This document shows, piece after piece, positions 26,744 through 39,776 of a DNA stretch of 64,000 nt. Source of the DNA: Paramecium sonneborni. Lineage: Eukaryota > Ciliophora > Oligohymenophorea > Peniculida > Parameciidae. The notes beneath the pieces were generated by a model. It saw only the letters and a list, made by a program, of their open reading frames with translations, had not been told where the DNA came from and did not search any database. The translations under genes were made by a program, and so were the position numbers. Each line of letters begins with the position of its first letter. Within the stretch, counting starts at the first letter, position 1. Location: contig CAJJDN010000055.1 in the NCBI GenBank assembly GCA_905182985.1, forward strand, positions 152,344 through 216,343. Direction: 5' to 3'.

Positions 26744-28839
26744 TAAATCTTTATAAGACATATTTGTAAGTTTAAAAAAAATAATATTTAATATTATTAA
26801 AATATTTATATATTTTGTTTAATATAATTAATTTATAAAAGAAACTTATAAATAAACATAGCAAGCATCTTCTTTGAATAATCAATCTCCTTAAAAATCT
26901 ACAATTAGTATTCAAACTTCTTCAAAATTAAATCAAAAATTTTTTTCTTTCTATTTTTTACTAATGATAATTTACAGTGATGTAAGAATAATTAAAAATA
27001 TTTATAGAATTTACTTTTAATCAGTTTGATTAATAAGATTTTTGAATTGATAATTAATATTCAGATTGGAAGAAAGGGATATTTTATTTTTTTAGAAACA
27101 AATTTTATGCCAAAATTGGGTGAAAATGATTTAAATATGAATCTTTCATAGACAACAAATTGGTAATGAAAGAAATTGTTGTAATTCTATTTTCATTTAA
27201 TATATCATCTAAATTAGAGATTCTATTTAATGGATTTGTATAAATTTTTAATGAAGATATATTATCAGTTGCTAAGAAATATGATTTTTCTTATAAAAAA
27301 ATAAAAGAGTGAAGATCCCTAAATTATGGAATGAAAATATATTTGAATAAATAATATTATTTGATGCTTAATAATCAATAATTAAATATAAGAACCAAAA
27401 CTAATTAACATAAATTCTCATTTTATAAATAATATTTGGAAAACTATAAATGAAATTATTAATATCATTTATTCTATAATCTGGGCAATTTAAAATAAGC
27501 CTAGTATTCTTCAATTCTACTATCAATTTTAGATAAAATCTGAGTTCTTTTATTTATGGATTCAGTTTTCATTTTTTAAACTGGAATCTTTTTTTCATTT
27601 GATAATGGTCTTAATNGATACTCATGCTGTTGCTAATAATAAATAAACCTTAATTGATTTTTACAATAATTAGTAACATATTCTTTATATTGATTATGGA
27701 AGTGAAATATTGATTAAAGCTTATTAAAAACTTATAAGCATTCAAAAAGACTTATTTAATTAACTTTTAGATTTATACAAAAGATTGTTACTCATATTCA
27801 CATTAAGTGTTGGCTTATTTGGACTGATAATTATTTTTTTATTAGGCAAATATTTGCTTAAGATGCAAAAAGATTCGATTGACACATGCTTAACTGCTTT
27901 ATTACTTGTTTCTCCTAAAAGATATCTTAGTAAATAATTAGGATTGATCATTTAAAAAAAATTATGATAAATCTTTATAAGACATATTTGTAAGTTTAAA
28001 AAAAATAATATTTAATATTATTAAAATATTTATATATTTTGTTTAATATAATTAATTTATAAAAGAAACTTATAAATAAACATAGCAAGCATCTTCTTTG
28101 AATAATCAATCTCCTTAAAAATCTACAATTAGTATTCAAACTTCTTCAAAATTAAATCAAAAATTTTTTTCTTTCTATTTTTTACTAATGATAATTTACA
28201 GTGATGTAAGAATAATTAAAAATATTTATAGAATTTACTTTTAATCAGTTTGATTAATAAGATTTTTGAATTGATAATTAATATTCAGATTGGAAGAAAG
28301 GGATATTTTATTTTTTTAGAAACAAATTTTATGCCAAAATTGGGTGAAAATGATTTAAATATGAATCTTTCATAGACAACAAATTGGTAATGAAAGAAAT
28401 TGTTGTAATTCTATTTTCATTTAATATATCATCTAAATTAGAGATTCTATTTAATGGATTTGTATAAATTTTTAATGAAGATATATTATCAGTTGCTAAG
28501 AAATATGATTTTTCTTATAAAAAAATAAAAGAGTGAAGATCCCTAAATTATGGAATGAAAATATATTTGAATAAATAATATTATTTGATGCTTAATAATC
28601 AATAATTAAATATAAGAACCAAAACTAATTAACATAAATTCTCATTTTATAAATAATATTTGGAAAACTATAAATGAAATTATTAATATCATTTATTCTA
28701 TAATCTGGGCAATTTAAAATAAGCCTAGTATTCTTCAATTCTACTATCAATTTTAGATAAAATCTGAGTTCTTTTATTTATGGATTCAGTTTTCATTTTT
28801 TAAACTGGAATCTTTTTTTCATTTGATAATGGTCTTAAT
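26393..28839. repeat. Direct duplicate flanking N at 27616 (assembly overlap)
   Basis: 26393-27615 recurs as 27617-28839 (offset 1224). It carries the C-terminal codons of the TmcB-like gene, the region 3' to it and the last bases of the minus-strand gene ending at 28819, so the stop of the TmcB-like gene appears twice (26741-26743 and 27965-27967). Confidence 0.9.
27950..28826 (+). other. Possible C-terminal extension of the TmcB-like gene
   Basis: Directly after the TGA at 27965-27967 (the copy of 26741-26743) another frame stays open and looks coding: NYDKSLQDIFVSLKKI, later QTQQASSLNNQSPQKSTIS. A plausible 26-nt intron lies at 28206-28231. Deleting one base from the preceding run of eight A would fuse it to the gene. 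A second break sits at a run of seven A near 28520. The frame closes at TGA 28824-28826, overlapping the stop of the opposite gene. The same bases occur at 26726-27602. Either the reference has homopolymer errors or the tail has decayed. Confidence 0.4.
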
Positions 28840-30268
28840 TACAACAAAATTTTACTTAATTTCACTTTTTTTTTCAGATCTAGATAGATCATAACTTTTA
28901 AGGTAATATTTATCTTCACTATCTTCATCTTCTTAAATTAAATCAAAAGGCTTAAAATTTTCTAGTAAAAAAAGTTTTGGATCTAACTAATCTAACTTTT
29001 CCAAATTTAATATTTAATGTGATTGTGAATCTAATCCAATTTTTCTTAATTTTCTTTCTTTATAGCTACTTGTTTTTACATATAATGGTTCATAGATAAT
29101 CGATTTAGATCTAGATTAATTTGCTTAGCTTATCAATTTGTTTCTTAATTATTCCTTTTTACCATTTTTCCATTCGTCAATCAATAATCTTTTTGATTTG
29201 AGTTAATCAGTTGAATGATTGCCACATTTTAATTAAATAAGGCCTTTAGGTTTACGAAAACCAGGTTAATCTTTTGAATTAAATGGAATATAAAGTGATT
29301 TTAATTTTTTTCGAAATTCTGTACCATCTATTTCCATCAATTTGTATAACAAAGTTTCAGCTCTTTTTGGTTCCTTAAAAAATATTAATTTAGAAATTTC
29401 TTATAATAATAGCAAAAAATTTACATAAGTTACTTCATTTTAGTTTTTGTTAACTTTTCTAAATAAATTATTCTAATAAATTATTAAAATTAAATACTAG
29501 TTCTTTAAATGACAAGTACTTAACATTTTCATTTTAATTACTATTCAAAATGCTCTGAATTAGAGTATTTGAATTTTGTGTTAAGATAACATTTTTGCTC
29601 ATATCATTTGTTTTAGATTATGTGTGCATATGAGGAATCTTTTTAGCCATCAACCCAAACTGTCGACAAAAAATCATAAATTTGCCCTCAGTCATTATAT
29701 TAGATTCATGATTTATTCTAGTGAAATCATCAGAAGGGCCACGACCATAAGATATCTTTGAATAAAATTTATATATTTCTTTAAGATTGGCTTGTATCTT
29801 AGAATTAGAATAAAAAGACTCATCAGTTTAATTCTACTCTTTGATTAAACTAATTTCTCCAAATTTACTGTTATTGTCTGAGTTTGGATCGAGAGTATTG
29901 GATTTGAGTTTATCTAATTGAGATTGAATAGATGACATAATCTGTTTAACAACTCCTTTATCTTTATCATGAATAATTTAGATTTCGATCTATTTGTACC
30001 TTTCTAGCTATGATTCTAGGTATTATGATATATTAATATATTCATTTTAGGCTTTATTCTGGTTTTAATATTGATCTTATCTTAATTCATTTGTATTAGT
30101 TTATTTATGTTCTTGATTAAATTATTTTTTAATGTTCTCCTCTTTTTTTTAAGTCTATATTTACTATTGATTTGCGTTTTCTTTAAGAAAGAAATCTTGT
30201 TATTCAAAATTATCTGATTTAGTTGTTTCTATGAGTTGATCACAGGAGTTGAAGTTAGAGTTTAACAT
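28819..30268 (-). CDS. Coiled-coil protein of unknown function, 474 aa
   Basis: Start MLNSNFNSCDQLIETTKSD at 30268; one 25-nt intron (29473-29497). The N-terminal 130 residues are Gln/Asn/Lys-rich and predicted helical. A central block (FYSKISYGRGPSDDFTRIN, then MTEGKFMIFCRQFGLM) resembles a block seen in many ciliate-specific proteins, from memory; I cannot attach a function. The C-terminal third is basic, with SYKERKLRKIGLDSQ and an acidic patch EDEDSEDKYY. Stop at 28821-28819 inside the second copy of a duplicated block. It lies in tandem with the NHP2 gene upstream (272 bp away). CDS length is exact after intron removal, so the gene model is firm even though the role is not. Confidence 0.75.
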
Positions 30269-30540
30269 TAATAAATAGATAGTAATTGAATTTTATTTTA
30301 TTATTAAATAAATAGAAGTAATTGCCATTATTAATTTGAGAAGTAATATGATTGTTATAATAATCAAGATCTTGCTAAATCTTAAATCTTAGAATAATCT
30401 AAAATGCTTATAAAATGTATGCTAATATTTTAATATGAGAAAGAACTAAGTGAAACTTAGAGAACATAATCTATTAAATGATAGGAAGTAATTAATTTAT
30501 AGATCTAATTATCAATTAGAATTGATAAATGAATAAACAA

Positions 30541-31002
30541 TCAGATGAATGGATTGCTTTCTTTAACTTTTTCAAATAATTCATGATATTTTTCTAATCC
30601 TTTCACATCATCTTTGGTTGGTACTTAGATTAAGACAACACTTGTAGGTTTTTTAGTTTATGCAGCAGCTCCTAAATAGATCAATATATATAAAATTACC
30701 TAATTCTAATCTACTTCTCACATAAATGTAGGGTATACCTAATTCTTCGCATTAAATTGGTAAATGTGATAATACATCTACTGGGCTAATATCAGCTGCA
30801 AAGATAACAATTCCAGGAGTCTTCTTTCTTAATGCTTTTCCTACTTCCTTTACTCCTCTCTTAATATGCTTAATAGTGATTTCTAATTGATCAATGAAGC
30901 ATTACATCTAGCAATAAATCTAAGAAGTCCTTTTTATAATTTACTATTGGCTATAGGATTGGCAATAGGAGAGACATAAAATGTTTATTCTGCTTCTGTC
31001 AT
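30541..31002 (-). CDS. NHP2: NHP2, H/ACA snoRNP core protein (L7Ae family)
   Basis: A 136-residue protein starting MTEAEQTFYVSPIANPIA. Two introns: 30883-30905 (23 nt) and 30672-30699 (28 nt). NHP2 binds kink-turn-like elements of H/ACA guide RNAs as part of the pseudouridylation complex in the nucleolus. The L7Ae signature is clear: IKRGVKEVGKALRK, then IVIFAADISPVDVLSHLP, IPYIYVRSRLELG and KKPTSVVLIQ. Residues typical of NHP2 rather than L7Ae or SNU13 are the order RRGVKEV...AGDISP with VRS and LGAA. Its start codon is only 36 bp from that of the divergent thioredoxin-like gene. Confidence 0.88.
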
Positions 31003-31038
31003 AAATTAAAAATATAAATAACCATAAATTAAAATAAA
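31003..31038. promoter_or_regulatory. 36-bp divergent promoter region
   Basis: The NHP2 start (31002, minus) and the thioredoxin-like start (31039, plus) are separated by only 36 AT-rich bases. Both transcripts must therefore have extremely short 5' leaders, or initiate inside each other's gene. Confidence 0.6.
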
Positions 31039-32869
31039 ATGAACCTATTCAGACGAGTTTGCATCCCCTTTTTCAGATATTTACCTAAAATTGCTACTCC
31101 AAAACTTGTTGCTCTTTCTTTATTAACTTCTCACTTAGTTTTCTATTCAAAAAGAGTAAATGCATCTACTACCCCTAATCCAGAAGTCTCAAATAATGGT
31201 TTCAATAAATACGAAAAATTCTCTGATTAAATTTATGAATAAATTCATTAAGTAAATATTAATTATTTATTATTAAGACACATGATATCATTATTGTTGT
31301 AGATCCAGACAGATTTGTAGATTATTTTTTCGATGAATTACTTTAAGTGATTGATTAAGTTGCGAAAGTTTAGAAACTAAGGTCAAAAAGACCATTTAAA
31401 ATTTTAACTTTAAATGAACCTATCACTGAAAAATTAATTATGGATTTTGAGTAAAAGTACAAAATTATAATTGAATAAGATACTATTATGCTTTTAAAGA
31501 ATAAATATATTTAAAGGATTTATAATTTCAATGCAAATGATTATTTCGAAAATAGAATTCTTTTAATCAATTATTTTAAGAAAATAAATAAATTAACACA
31601 AAAAAAATTTAACGAATTCGAATAAATTTTATCATATTTACCCTCCACTGAAACTGCTGTTTTAGTTTATGCTGATAAAACATCACCATAATATAAAAAT
31701 GTATAAACAAGATTTTGTATTATGTAATAAAATGATAATTATCAAAAAAATGAAAAATTACATTGGATCTTAATTGATAAAGCTGTTGCAAATAAATTAG
31801 GTATTTAAAACATTCAAAATGGACAATTATTTTTTTTATAAAAGAGTAGTAAATTAAATAATTTTTAATCCTCCATAACTATTAACAATAAAAAGTTACT
31901 AATTACACCAGCTGATACTTTAAGTGGTAAATCAGTAGAAAAAGTAATGGAAGACTTGACTTAGGCATACAATGATGTAAATGTTTTTTCAAACAGAAGT
32001 TTTGGTAAATCAAGTACAAAATATTCAATTGTTTTGGAATTGGATTTGAATAAAATACCAAAACATGAAGAAACCAGATTAGTTAAAGCTTTTGGAGAAT
32101 TGAAAAAGTACCTTAAAGAGACCCATCCTGAATTATTAAATAAGACTGAGTTTATTTATTTGAATAAAACACCAAAAGATAATCATTTAGGTTATTAAGT
32201 ATATGTGAGGGATGATGAAAAATATGGAGATCGTTTGAGATAACATCAAGAAACTAATATGGATATAATGAGAAAATTAAGTGTATTCAATGAGTTTGGA
32301 TAAGCTCATAGTTATGTTTATAGATTAGATGAATAAATTTAAGTAAGTAAGGATTCATTAATTTCATTTTTTATGGCTGTAAAGAATGGATATGCCAATG
32401 AGTATTTTTAATCTTCAGAATAACCAAAATATAAAAAGTATTCTATCAAATTAGTTGGTAAGACATTTTAAAAAGAAGTAATGGAAAGCAAAAAAGATTA
32501 TGCAATCTTTTAGTATTCTAAAAATTGTCATGCTTGTGGGGAATATGGTTAATATTATGAGAATCTAGCATTAGAATCATATAAATAAGAAAACCCAACA
32601 ATGATTTTTGGGAGAATGAACAATGATCATAATAAACCATCATGCATTTAAGATTTCCCTTACACTCCAGTATTTATGGTCTGTAAGAAAGGAATTTAAA
32701 ATTATCCATATGTTTATAGGTATTTATTAAATTTATATAAAGAAACCAGAAATTCACTCCAGATCTTTTGAAAAGTTTTTTCAGCATAACAAATGCAATC
32801 AATTTGATTCCTGAAGAATAATATCAAAAATTACAAGCAGAAAGAGTTTTATACATGTAAAATCAATGA
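31039..32869 (+). CDS. Thioredoxin-fold protein, probably mitochondrial
   Basis: 593 residues with introns at 31252-31277 and 32720-32742. The N terminus MNLFRRVCIPFFRYLPKIA is basic and hydrophobic, as in a mitochondrial presequence, with a possible membrane helix near residues 22-36. The C-terminal part holds a thioredoxin-like segment: an FQKEVMESKKDYAIFQYS strand, then the redox motif NCHACGEYG (CxxC), and TPVFMVCKKG with a Pro before a strand, as in the cis-Pro loop. The middle 300 residues may contain further inactive thioredoxin folds (VLVYADKTSPQY, IVLELDLNKIPKHEE). A role in disulfide exchange is inferred from the CxxC only; it could be a PDI-like protein. Stop TGA at 32867-32869. 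Confidence 0.65.
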
Positions 32870-33152
32870 GTATTATTAATTTATAATTTATATTCTTTAA
32901 AAGTAAAAGCAAAAATTATATTTTTTTTGTAAACTTTTTAAAATTTTATAAGATATTAATTTACGAATTTATCTAACTTTTTCAATTTAGCCTATTTATG
33001 TATTTTGTGAAAATAGAAAAAAAATAGGCCTAAATAAGTCTTTTGTAAAAATAGGAAGACAATTATAATAATTTACAGAAGATGATTGAAATATATAGAT
33101 AAATTCTTTTATTTCAAATATGTAATAATAATTTTACACTCAGATTGTTCTC
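32870..33152. other. Intergenic, nothing recognised
   Basis: 283 bp between two convergent genes. AT-rich, containing poly-T/poly-A runs suitable for transcript ends. No RNA gene or coding frame seen. Confidence 0.5.
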
Positions 33153-34811
33153 TCATAATTTGAGTACGGAGTCCAAATATAATTTAAGAGCATTTCCAGC
33201 AAATTTAGAATTAGGTATTTTTTGAGTAGTACCATATAATGCACCCATTTCACCTCCTTTTTTATATTTAGATGGATTAGCTTTGATCTAAAGATTAATA
33301 ATAATAAGATAAGTTTACTTCTTGAATAGCTTCTTTAATATCTTAAACATATAGTTTCAGATTAGGAATATTTTAATGTGTAACACTGATATGTATTCCA
33401 GGTGGATTTTAAGTTGTATTAATATTCCATCCTTTTTATGTGAGGATTTAATGAATTGAATATACATTAATATTAATTTTACTTTTAAAACATACACAAT
33501 TAATATTTGGTTAACCACAAACTTCTAATTCTGGTATTTCATTAATTTGTTTAGCCAATTGAATAGTAGCATTAATAATTGATTTACTTAATTCAGTATA
33601 TTTCTTTCTACCAATAGCTAACATTGTAAACCAAGCTCCAGCAGCACCAATACCTGATTTAGAACCTTAAGTAGTTGGTACAGCATAAGCACCACCAGAC
33701 CATGTAGCTGTAGAAAAGAATGCATATTATCTTAATTAACGAGTTTTAAATAGAATAGTTGATGCTCCTTTTGGAGCTAATCCATGTTTATGTTGATCAC
33801 ATGATAGACTTGTAACACCATCAAGAGTGAAATCAAACTTTCCATAATTCATTCCTTTCTCCTTCGCAAATGCTACTATGAATCCACCTAAACAAGCATC
33901 TACATGAAATCCAATCTTTTTCTTTTTAGCAATAGCTGCTAACTCTTCAATTGGATCTTTTGTTCCATAAGGAAAATTTGGTATTGATCCAACTATACAT
34001 ATTGTATTAGAATTTATATGACTTTTAAGATCTTTTAAATCAACTGTAAAAGTTTTTTAATTAACTTTAGCAACTCTTATTTCAATCTTAAAATATTCTC
34101 CTGCCCTATAAAATGCTGCATGTGCAGTTTCTGGAATTACCCTTCAAAATAAATAATTTACTTACATATTTGGTTAAGTGATTCCTTTTTCACTTTCTGC
34201 CCAATTTCTATATGCTAGTATTGCTAATAATATTGATTCAGTTCCACCAGTAGTCAACATTCCGATTCCTTCTTTATCCTATCCAAATAATTCTCCTGTA
34301 ATCTTGATTACTTCAGCTTCCAATTATCTTGAAGCTGGCCATAAATCTGCATGCATAGGATTCGAATATATAAAATTCTTTGTAAATTCTTAACATTCTT
34401 CAATTAATTTTTCATCATTTTAAACATAAAGTGAACCAGATACTTTGCCACTGTTATAATTCTTACTATCACGATCAATCCAATTCCTTAATCTCTCATT
34501 TATTTTATCATAACCCATACCATTTTCTGGGATTTTAAATGTTTTATTAGCAGTCTATTTTTCAAGAGAATTAGAAAAAGATTTAAGAGCTTCTACTTTC
34601 TTTTTTTCCAAAAATTATGATACTCCAGGACAATAATTTATCAAACCCAAAAATACTTTTGATTTTACAAATGACCAATAACCTGCATTTATTATTATTT
34701 TTTACTTTGATTGTATTCTCTTCTTGGTAATCTGATATGATTAAGGAAGAAATTAAAAATAATTGTAAGAAAGAATCCTAAGAATATAATATCGAATTCA
34801 TCTATCTACAT
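33153..34811 (-). CDS. SGPL1: Sphingosine-1-phosphate lyase
   Basis: 526 residues, PLP-dependent. The enzyme cleaves S1P and related long-chain base phosphates to ethanolamine phosphate and a fatty aldehyde on the ER. Start MQIDEFDIIFLGFFL at 34811 gives a single N-terminal membrane helix, as in the family. Family motifs: NPMHADLWPASRQLEAEVI, TTGGTESILLAI, ETAHAAFYRAGEYF, FHVDACLGGFI (aspartate that binds PLP) and SCDQHKHGLAPKGAS with the PLP lysine in HKHG. Introns at 34683-34705 (23 nt, ends CAG), 34142-34165 (24) and 33288-33318 (31). Length is close to human SGPL1 (568). It is divergent from the second TmcB-like gene, with 81 bp between start codons. The assignment over other group II decarboxylases rests on the membrane anchor and the HKHG block. 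Confidence 0.92.
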
Positions 34812-34892
34812 TTAACATTGAAGGGAGCTTTTGATTTATTTATAAGCTTGATTTAGGAAATCAATAGTTTAATACATATTATTATTAAAAAA
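34812..34892. promoter_or_regulatory. 81-bp divergent promoter region
   Basis: Lies between the S1P lyase start (minus) and the second TmcB-like start (plus). It is AT-rich with poly-A just before the plus ATG. No named element seen. Confidence 0.5.
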
Positions 34893-37800
34893 ATGTCGAT
34901 TATGAATCACAAGAAGTCTTAATTAGAAAAAGGAACTTCATAAGAGATGGAATACAAGTTCAAAATATCTTTATTTAACACCATGCATAATATCATAAAG
35001 AATAATTTATGCAACACTCTCATTTATTGCGTGTTGTTAAGCATTGAAAATCTATAGTTGATGTACTATCCAATTCATCCTGTTATAGATTTCTTATGGG
35101 ATAATAAAGGTCTAAATTATTTCAGAATAGTTTTACGCTACTTTCAATTTAATTATCTAATTGATTAAGGTGTAACCATATTTTTAATACTGCTTTATAT
35201 TTCTTTTGGAGTGATTGTCATAATTGTTTTAATATTTTTTATTAGCTAATATTCATTAAGTTAACTTAAATATCAAGAACAACAATCAGGTATACTTATT
35301 TTTAGTTTTAAATTGTTATCCTTATTACTTATTATTTTGAATACTGTTTTGGCATTACCATTTTATAATATCTTTTTGGCTACAATCTATTGTAGATCAG
35401 ATTCAGCAGCTGGAGCTGATTTAGGATGTTATGAGGGAATCCACATTTTGCATATGATTGTGGCCATAATCGGAATAGTTTTTCTCATTTTTTTTCATTT
35501 TTCAACCACATTATTGTACTTTGATTTGAAGTAAAGATATTATTGATAAAAGTCCAAAATCAAAATTTCCTTTCAATGGATATTAATCTGATGCTGAATA
35601 TGCTCGTATGCTTTACAAATTTGTTACTCCTTTTCTTATAATTTTTAATGCTCCAGGAACGTATAATAGTGAAATGGTTGTGTTATTTGGAGTGGGAGAT
35701 TTAATTCTCCTATTTTCAAGATACAATTATCCGAAAGGCTATAATAATTTCATGTATTTACAAATATTTACATAAATAGACATTTTTATAAAATAACTTT
35801 GGAATTAATAGTTTTATGGATTAACATCTGTGTTATAATTACAGACTTTTTAGATACTAGTTCTCCTGATGATATGGGTTTATTATATTTATTTGTTTTA
35901 ATACCATTTGTAGTATTTGGAGGATTGTATGCATTCAAAAATATTTTGAAAGAATCAATGACATTTTAAATAAAGAGCTTGAAAAATGAAGAAGAAGCAG
36001 ATAATTATTTAAACACTTTAATTTAATTGATATTGGATAGACAATCTCCAAATACTAAAATAAAATTGATGGGTGTTTTAAAATTGCATTATGTAGTATG
36101 TACTAAAATAGATTGTTCATGCAAAAAATTGATTTCATAAGATCACAAGAAGGAAGAAGGTACAAAAGAACATTAGATTTGGATGAAGTTTTTTGGTTCA
36201 ATATTGAATGATATAATAGCAGATGAAAAGTTTAAGGATAATGCTAGATTCAAGATAATTTATTCTTATTTATGTAATGATGAATTAAAAAACAAATATA
36301 ATGCTTTACATTATATGATGAAAGCCGAAGATACTAAAAATCATACATTAAGAGATGAATTCTGTTTATTCCGATTCAAATAACATATAGAGAGTGAGAT
36401 GTAGGAAGACTCAGAGAAAGCTTAAGATATCGATGTGAATTCAATAGTTTTCTTTTAAAATCAATTAGTGGTGTTGACTAATATGATATAGAAAAGTGCT
36501 GAATCTCATTTAGAATTCTGGAGAGAATTATAAGAAGATCATCCAAATATATTAAAATTATAAAATATTGGATTAAAAGTATTGCATTAGATTGATCTAT
36601 GTGATGAAGGGTATTAAGAATTAGTAGAAATAAATAATAACAATTTAAATTTATTAGAGTTTTATAATGCTTACTTAAAAATGGTAGTTCATGATAAGGA
36701 ATAATAAGAGTAATTATCTTAGTAGATAAGTTAAATTAAGAAATCAATATATTAAAGAAAACAAGGAGGAGGTTAAGAATCTAAGATAACTGAATCATAA
36801 GAGACAATTATAATTACAATGAGTGCCAATGTGGGTAGTATAGGAATAGTTGCTAGTTGCAATAATGAGATTTAAAAGTCTTTGGGTTATCCTGCTTCTG
36901 AATTATTTGAATAGAATGTAAGTAAAATTATGCCCAAAATTATTGGGGATTAACATAATTTGTTAGTTGAAAACTATATGAAAACAAGCAATTCAAGTAT
37001 AATTGGATTAGAAAGATTTGTGTTAGCTTAAAATATTCAATAATATTTGGTACCTTGTAAATTAATGATCAAAGTATTACCAAACTTAGAAAAAGGAATA
37101 CTTTTGGTTGGTTTTTTAAAACCTTTAGAAAAATTACCTGGGACACATTATATGATATATGATGGAATTTCATAATAAATTTTGAATGTTAGTGAATCGA
37201 TGAAAGATTTAGGAATAAGAGTTGAAGATATTGCAACAACTAGTGCTTAAGAATAACCAATTTATACGTTTGGAAATTTATTTAAGGAATTAGGAGATGT
37301 GTTAAATAATACTCTAAATTAAAACGATTAACCACTAAAGAATTAAGTGTATAAGTTAGAAGGTGAAGTATATTGTGCTGAAACTACAATTGATGTTCAA
37401 TTATTTAAATAGCTATTATAATCAAACATACACGATTCAGATAATAAGAAAATGGGAGGATCAATAAAGGATTCAGCAGTTATGAATTATAGTGGAGATT
37501 TTAAAAAGGTTAAGGTAAAATTGGAACTTATAGAAGAAAGAATGCCTTTGACTGATGATGGATAGCCAGTAGGTGGAGGTATATATCATACAATAGTGAT
37601 TAGAGAAGATATAGATTAAGATAAAGTGAATTATGGAAAATCATTAATAAAATAAAAGTTGGATGAAAGTAAGCATAATATAATACAATAATAATAATCA
37701 ATTGATGAAGATGAAGATAAATAAAAGAATTTTTAATCATCAATTGATGATTAAGAAGAAAACAAATAAACAAAAGATATTAGAAGTGCTTTAGAATAAT

Positions 37801-39744
37801 CCAAGACTCCCAGGCAGATCATTTATCTTAGATATTTGACTTTGATATTATTCCTATCTACTTTGGCTTTGTCTATAAGTAAATTGGTTTTAGCATTACA
37901 ATAATCGATTTTGATAGATGAAGGTATAAGTGCAATACGTTAAGCACATCGAAGACATTCTTTGATGGCAGATATTAATTTATATAGTCGTTATTTATAT
38001 TTAACATCTTTTGGATATTATGAATAATCTTTAGAGGGTCCATTTAAAGGTAATATAAGTGTTCTAGTTGATAGATTATAAGTGATATAGTTTGATATGA
38101 TTGAATTTAGAATTAAAGTAGAAAGTAGAAGTGGTTTATAGATTGACGATGATCAATATGAGGTTGTATTTCTACTTTCTAACAATGAAACTAAAACCTA
38201 TGGTAATATTTTTAATGATGCTGTATTTGCTTATATTACTTCCGCTTCTTCATTTAAAAAAGCAACTCTCTCATAATTTAATGATACATCCAATTCAAGT
38301 AGTGTTTCTAAGAATTTATTTTATGTTGTTGAAAATGGATTAGATGTTCTTAGAAATGGATCTGAAAGAATTGCTGATAAATTTTATAATTTTTACTATG
38401 ATCAAGTTGATAGTTAAACTCTTAATGCTATTATAATTCTAATTGCTGCTTTAGTAATTATTGTTATTTGTGAAATTGTTTATGTACCAATTTTCATGAG
38501 CATTTTCAGTGAACGAAAAAGATTAATTAGTTATTTTGGTATGATTACTAATGAAGATATCAAAAACTTAATTGATTAAGGTGATAAATTTATTTTAGAT
38601 CACATCACAAAATTTAAAAGTTCTGATGATATCATTTAAATCGATTAGCCACAATAATAAAATATTGTGGGAAGTTCTTTAAATCAAGATCACAGTCAAG
38701 ATGTTGTGGACAGCCCAAAATAAAAAGTTGAAATAGAGCAGAGAAAATCACTTTTTGATTAAACTAAAGAAAAACACTAGAGAATCTATGATAGTAAAGG
38801 AGGTACCCATTATTTCTTAATATTTTCATTTATATTGATAGGTTCACTTTTAATGATTGAATATATAGTGTTGTATGTTTTAGAAGATGAATCAATAAGT
38901 GATGCTAAATTAATTATGGATCACTATTTATTTATCTCTCGTCGAGCTAGCATTATAAAATACAATATCCTTTTCACATTAGAAGCTTTAGTTAATGATG
39001 GAAAACCTAGATTCTATATGGAAAATGATCTATCCAAATATTACAATGAACAGGTATATTAAAACGAATAAGATTTATTCTAAACTTTAACATATTAATA
39101 TCCTACTTCATTTGATAACTATTTTGCCTTCTTTAATGATGTCAATTTCTTAAATATTTGTGAACATATCACATGGATCAATACATTAGATCTTATTACT
39201 TAGTCATTTATCTTTGTTGGTTCTACTATAGATAATTTTACTAATTATACATTCACATCATCAGAATTAGATAAAGAATGTAATTCAGTAAAAGGAGGAC
39301 TATTAACTAAAGGATTAAGAGATGCAATTTTCCTTGTTTCTTTGGGAAATAATGAATTATTGGCTACATACTCGAATCTGAAAGATAGTTTAAGTGCATT
39401 CTAAATACAAGAACTATTACGAAAATATATTCTACCTACTTTTTGGGAAAATAATAATATTTTCTAAGAATGCTTTTATAAGTAAGGATATTTCATTTAT
39501 TATTATTACTAGCTTCTTAAATATTCGTAATGAAGTATAGATTTACAATTTTGTTGGATTTGTAGGATTTTTGATCTTAGTCTTTTTATTTTTGTGGATC
39601 TCTTATATTGCCAAAGTCTAAGCAGGAATTTAATAATCAATGAGAATGCTTACTCTTATTCCCGATGATTTAATCGATAAGTATACTAAACTTAAAGAAG
39701 CAATAGAATTTCATGTCTTAGGAATAAAATAGTAATAATAATGA
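34893..39744 (+). CDS. Second giant TmcB-like membrane protein with PAS domain
   Basis: 1590 residues; introns 35532-35553, 35754-35779 and 39482-39512. Start MSIMNHKKSQLEKGTS. Order: about seven helices in the first 300 residues; the Cys motif LHYVVCTKIDCSCKKL (near 36080-36135), matching the paralogue at 19756; a helical TPR-like region; a PAS domain (SANVGSIGIVASCNNEIQK, then LFEQNVSKIMPKIIG); a region shared with TmcB-like proteins; a Q-rich linker; and C-terminal helices (LNAIIILIAALVIIVICEIV, FSFILIGSLLMIEYIVLYVL, FVGFLILVFLFLWI) flanking a roughly 200-residue extracytoplasmic loop. The general layout suggests a membrane receptor or signalling protein, but no catalytic domain is visible. 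The next gene's start follows within 32 bp. Nothing in the frame is broken. Confidence 0.82.
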
Positions 39745-39776
39745 AATAATCAATTATATATAATAATTATTCAATT

